DNA of 64,000 bases from Streptomyces flavofungini. GTDB taxonomy: Bacteria > Actinomycetota > Actinomycetes > Streptomycetales > Streptomycetaceae. Positions within the stretch are counted from its first letter, which is position 1; each line of letters starts with the position of its first letter. Of this stretch, positions 61,392 through 64,000 are shown piece after piece. A model generated the notes under the pieces. It had not been told where the DNA came from. It saw nothing but the letters and a program-made list of their open reading frames with translations, and ran no database searches. Made by a program: the position numbers and the translations under genes. Location of the stretch: assembly GCF_014650815.1 (NCBI RefSeq), contig NZ_BMVR01000021.1, forward strand, positions 46,133 through 110,132, written 5' to 3'.

Positions 61392-62200
61392 CGCTTGCGC
61401 CCCACGCCGGCGAACCCGGAGAAGGACCAGGGGTCCTCCTCCGCGAGCTCCGTGTCGGCCCGCCAGTGCGGCATCGGCACGAGGCCGGGTTCCACCATGT
61501 CGTATCCCTCGAAGAACCGCGCGATCTCTGCACGCGATCGCATGATCAATGGATTGCGGATGTCCTTGTACACGCCGACGGTCCCGTCGGCCTGCTCCTG
61601 CGGGACCGGTATCCCTTCGTACGAGGCGTGCGTCACGGCGATCAGGCTGCCGGGCGGCAGCGCGTCCCGCAGCTCGGCGACCGCCGCGTAGGGATCGTAC
61701 GCGTCCTCGACGAAGTGGAGTATGGCCACCAGCAAAAGCGCCACCGGCCGCTCGAGGTCCAACTGGGCCGCGACCTCGGAACTGCCCAGGATTTCGCGGG
61801 GTTTCCGCAGATCCGCGTAGGCCGCCGCGGCCTGGTCATTGCCTTCGAGTACCGCACGCCCGTGCGCCACGGCGACCGGGTCGTGGTCGACGTACACGAC
61901 GCGTGCGGCGCTGTCGGCCCGCTGCGCGACCTCGTGCACATTGCCGAACGTGGGGATCCCTGAGCCGATGTCGAGGAACTGCGAGACGCCCTCGTCGACA
62001 CAGAAACGCACTGCTCGGCGCATGAAGGCACGATTCGCCTGCATGATCTTGGGGAGCCCCGGCATGAACTCCATCGCCCTGCGGGCGGCCTCCCGGTCCA
62101 CCTCGAAGTTGTGCGAGCCGCCCAGATAGTGGTCGTACATCCGGGCCACGCTCGGCATCGTGATGTCGATGCCCGGCGGGGCCCAGTCGGGACGCTCCAT
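61388..62200 (-). CDS. DUF574-type S-adenosyl methyltransferase
   Basis: A 270-aa member of the actinobacterial DUF574 family: IDITMPSVARMYDHYLGGSHNFEVDREAARR, VSQFLDIGSGIPTFGNVHEVAQ (SAM site), ARVVYVDHDPVAVAHGRAVL and ILHFVEDAYDPYAAVAELRDALPPGSLIAVTHAS. Streptomyces have many copies, mostly of unknown substrate. ATG 62200 is preferred over GTG 62206 because GGAG lies 5 nt upstream. The stop overlaps the c-di-GMP gene start, so the two are translationally coupled. Confidence 0.88.
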   Translation of the reverse strand: MERPDWAPPGIDITMPSVARMYDHYLGGSHNFEVDREAARRAMEFMPGLPKIMQANRAFMRRAVRFCVDEGVSQFLDIGSGIPTFGNVHEVAQRADSAARVVYVDHDPVAVAHGRAVLEGNDQAAAAYADLRKPREILGSSEVAAQLDLERPVALLLVAILHFVEDAYDPYAAVAELRDALPPGSLIAVTHASYEGIPVPQEQADGTVGVYKDIRNPLIMRSRAEIARFFEGYDMVEPGLVPMPHWRADTELAEEDPWSFSGFAGVGRKR

Positions 62201-62423
62201 CAACACTCCAAGGCTTAGGCGTAGTCAAGGCGAGCCGGTGTTCGAAGGTGAGGCTACTGATCGTCAGCCAACGGAGCGAGTCAAAACGGAAATTGGCCGT
62301 CCGTTCTCGGTCACTGCCGTTGGCAAGTGCCGCACACAGCCCAAAGAACCGGTCCATTCCTTCCCTTTGGTACGGAAGGAACGGACCGGTCGGCGCGGGG
62401 GGCGGCTGCCGCTGCGGGATTGG
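62201..62423. other. Promoter region plus terminator between methyltransferase and lipoprotein genes
   Basis: A 223-bp gap on the minus-strand transcripts. The right half holds the strong lipoprotein terminator (62348-62390). The left half (62201-62340), richer in A/T, should hold the promoter of the methyltransferase-rmdA pair. No specific operator was identified. Confidence 0.45.
62348..62390. terminator. 17-bp hairpin terminator
   Basis: ACCGGTCC-A-TTCCTTCC pairs with GGAAGGAA-C-GGACCGGT (one mismatch) around a 9-nt loop. It is located 34-76 bp downstream of the lipoprotein gene stop. Confidence 0.8.
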
Positions 62424-63407
62424 CTACTTCGTGGCGCCCACCGCCTTGCCGGTGGGGGCGGCGGCGTACCAGGTGCCGCCGACGCCCTGACCGTTGGTGT
62501 CGCCGGGCTTCTTGTCACCGGCGAAGGTGTACAGCGGCCAGCAGTCGATCGTCTGCTGCTTGAGGCCGTCCGGACGGTTGAAGGTGACGAATCCCTTCTT
62601 CAGGATGCCCTTGGTGTCGTTCTTCGCCACCGGCTTGACCACGGGCCACTTCTCCAGGCAGGGGCCGGTGCAGGCGGACTTCATGGGCCAGGCGGAGTCC
62701 TTGGTGAAGCGGTAGACGGTCATGCCGTTCTTGTCGACGACGATCTCGCCGAGCTTCGGGTCGTTGCGGGTGGAGAGTCCGGCCAGGTCGGCGGGTTGGG
62801 CGGCGTCGCCGCCGGTGTCCGCGCCCGAGTCGGCGGCGGGCGCGGCCTTCTTCCCGTCGGGCGCGGCGGCGTACCAGGTGCCGCCCACGCCCTGGCCCTT
62901 GGCGTCGCCGGGCTTGGCGTCCTTGGCGAACCGGTACATCGGCCAGCCGTCGATGGTGAGCTGCTTGGTGCCGTCGGACCGGGTGACCTCGCCGAGCAGG
63001 GACTTGTCGACGCCGGGGGCGGCCTCGGCGCCCTTGGCGGCCACCACGGGCCAGGCCTTCTCGCAGGCGCCGTCGCAGGTGGACTTGGGGGGCTGTGCGG
63101 TGTCCTTGTCGAAGCGGTAGAGCGTGAAGCCCGCGCTGTCGGTGACGACCTTGCCGAGTTTCTTGCTGTCCCACACGGCCAGCTGCCCGGCGGACTTCGC
63201 CTTGCCCGCGCCGCTGCCGGAGTCCGAGCCGTAGTCACCGCCCGAGCCGTAGCCGTCGCCCGCGCCCGCCCCGTCCTTGACCGGGGCCTCGTTGCCCACG
63301 TTCTGGCCCTTGGGGGTCTGCTCCCCCTTCTCCTGACCGCACGCCGTCGTCAGCGCCAGCATGGCCGCAGCTGTCGCTACGAGCGAGGCGCTCCGCCAGG
63401 TCTTCAT
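62424..63407 (-). CDS. SCO0930-family lipoprotein with secreted repeats
   Basis: A 327-aa lipoprotein with lipobox AAMLALTTAC (Cys23), a Gly/Ser/Asp linker, then two homologous units. The units contain LGKVVTDSAGFTLYRFDKDTAQPPKSTC...CEKAWPVV...LTIDGWPMYRFAKDAKPGDAKGQGVGGTWYA and a second copy with LGEIVVDKNGMTVYRFTKD...CLEKWPVV...WYAAAP. This is the secreted repeat (PF03640-like) pattern with paired Cys in each unit. Function is unknown; it is possibly redox or metal related. The ATG follows GGGAG at 7 nt. A strong terminator follows. Confidence 0.88.
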   Translation of the reverse strand: MKTWRSASLVATAAAMLALTTACGQEKGEQTPKGQNVGNEAPVKDGAGAGDGYGSGGDYGSDSGSGAGKAKSAGQLAVWDSKKLGKVVTDSAGFTLYRFDKDTAQPPKSTCDGACEKAWPVVAAKGAEAAPGVDKSLLGEVTRSDGTKQLTIDGWPMYRFAKDAKPGDAKGQGVGGTWYAAAPDGKKAAPAADSGADTGGDAAQPADLAGLSTRNDPKLGEIVVDKNGMTVYRFTKDSAWPMKSACTGPCLEKWPVVKPVAKNDTKGILKKGFVTFNRPDGLKQQTIDCWPLYTFAGDKKPGDTNGQGVGGTWYAAAPTGKAVGATK

Positions 63408-63642
63408 TGTGAACTCCCGTGATCTGCTTGGCTGTTGCGACGCCTGCTGCGTCACCCATGGCCCTAGGTACGGGTGGGACCGGGCGCAGCGTTCAACGCG
63501 GCCTCAAAAATCTTTCCGGCGGTACGGAAACGGGTGCGGCGCCGCCCTCGCGCGACCGGGGGCGCGCGAACCCGCGTACGGCCGCTCCCACGTTCGGACG
63601 ATTGGCCGCCCGCTCGCGCCCGCGCGAGGGGGCGCGCGGGCC
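63408..63642. other. Divergent intergenic region (lipoprotein / Pro-rich protein)
   Basis: A 235-bp gap between divergent genes that must contain both promoters. A TTGAAC-like box on the minus strand near 63490-63496 could be a -35. No coding potential or operator was recognised. Confidence 0.35.
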
Positions 63643-64000
63643 ATGATCTCCATCGTGCCCGGATCCTCCAGGGGCCGTACGGCCCCCGTCACGCGCGCCC
63701 TCGCGACCCTCACTCTGGCCTGGCTCCTCGGCGCACCGGCGGGTGCCGCGGCGGCGCCCGCCGACGCGTGCGCGTCCGCGTCGACCGGCCCGGGCGGGAC
63801 CGCGACGGCCATCGCGGGCAGCGGCTCGTGGTGCACGCCGCCGCCCACACTCCCGCCGAAGCCGAAACCCACCACGAAACCCCCCAAGCCGACGCATCCC
63901 CCCAAACCCACGCCCACCCCCAAGCCGACACCCCCGAAGCCGACCCCCTCACCCACCCCGACCCCGCCCCCCGCACCCACGCCGCCACCCGAGCCGTCAC
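63643..64000 (+). CDS. Secreted Pro/Lys/Thr-rich protein, 3' end beyond the window
   Basis: A partial gene, at least 119 residues. The signal peptide is TRALATLTLAWLLGAPAGAAAAP, followed by a short Cys-containing segment (DACASAS...SGSWCTPPP) and a long Pro-rich tract of PKPTP-type units continuing to the window edge. This composition is typical of cell-wall-spanning stalks or extracellular Pro-rich proteins next to SCO0930-type lipoproteins. ATG 63643 is taken; an in-frame GTG at 63655 is possible. Confidence 0.7.
   Translation, partial: MISIVPGSSRGRTAPVTRALATLTLAWLLGAPAGAAAAPADACASASTGPGGTATAIAGSGSWCTPPPTLPPKPKPTTKPPKPTHPPKPTPTPKPTPPKPTPSPTPTPPPAPTPPPEPS

Overview
The window is about 72% G+C. 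It has the GTG/TTG starts, ATGA or GTGA stop-start overlaps and gene families of a Streptomyces chromosome (WhiB-like protein, ergothioneine operon, LAL-type LuxR regulator, DUF574 methyltransferase, b558-type succinate dehydrogenase, PAS-GGDEF-EAL protein). From memory, not checked by search, the order trxR-like/trx ... egtABCD ... sdhCAB-lysR ... rmdA-methyltransferase-SCO0930 lipoprotein-proline-rich protein resembles the SCO0884 to SCO0931 neighbourhood of S. coelicolor. On that reading the 21-50 kb stretch is where accessory genes are lodged.

Left part (0.2-15 kb): housekeeping and stress genes in mixed orientation. They are a STAS protein, pirin, PRC-barrel, TPR, a secreted GH18 enzyme, two overlapping fluoride-channel genes, a phosphotransferase, a Rho-N-like protein, a WhiB-like protein, a 3'-truncated NTPase remnant, a flavin disulfide reductase divergent from thioredoxin, a LacI regulator, an amidase and a bacterial PARG-like protein. 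Then come egtABCD (15.1-19.6 kb), four translationally coupled ergothioneine genes; a lipoprotein sugar-binding protein with a DasR-like operator (19.7-21 kb); dodecin; a HAD phosphatase; a styrene/indole monooxygenase gene broken by one frameshift; a response regulator-kinase-GerMN lipoprotein operon; and an acyltransferase/SGNH pair.

The most interesting part is 29-50 kb. At 29.2-32.4 kb a small Trypco2-type protein overlaps a 984-aa trypsin-STAND NTPase-TPR protein. This is a predicted NTP-regulated protease conflict (immunity or suicide) module. A large LAL regulator (32.6-35.5 kb) is divergent from a compact run (35.8-46.3 kb) containing no PKS or NRPS: a divergent SAH-hydrolase-like NAD protein, a Gfo/Idh/MocA oxidoreductase, a B12-type radical SAM enzyme, a second Gfo/Idh/MocA oxidoreductase, a class-I methyltransferase, a beta-lactamase-fold protein with Cys at the nucleophile position, an O-methyltransferase and a P450. 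It is followed by a luciferase-like monooxygenase and a UvrA-like ATPase that could be a self-resistance gene. This looks like an uncharacterised small-molecule pathway.

Right part (50-64 kb): a frameshifted HxlR regulator with a nearby dyad, a Tat-exported metallo-beta-lactamase-fold protein, sdhCAB with a divergent LysR gene and a textbook T-N11-A box, a large membrane protein of unknown function, an rmdA-like c-di-GMP enzyme coupled to a DUF574 methyltransferase, a duplicated-repeat lipoprotein, and the start of a secreted Pro/Lys-rich protein cut by the window end. No rRNA, tRNA, CRISPR array, transposase or phage gene was recognised.
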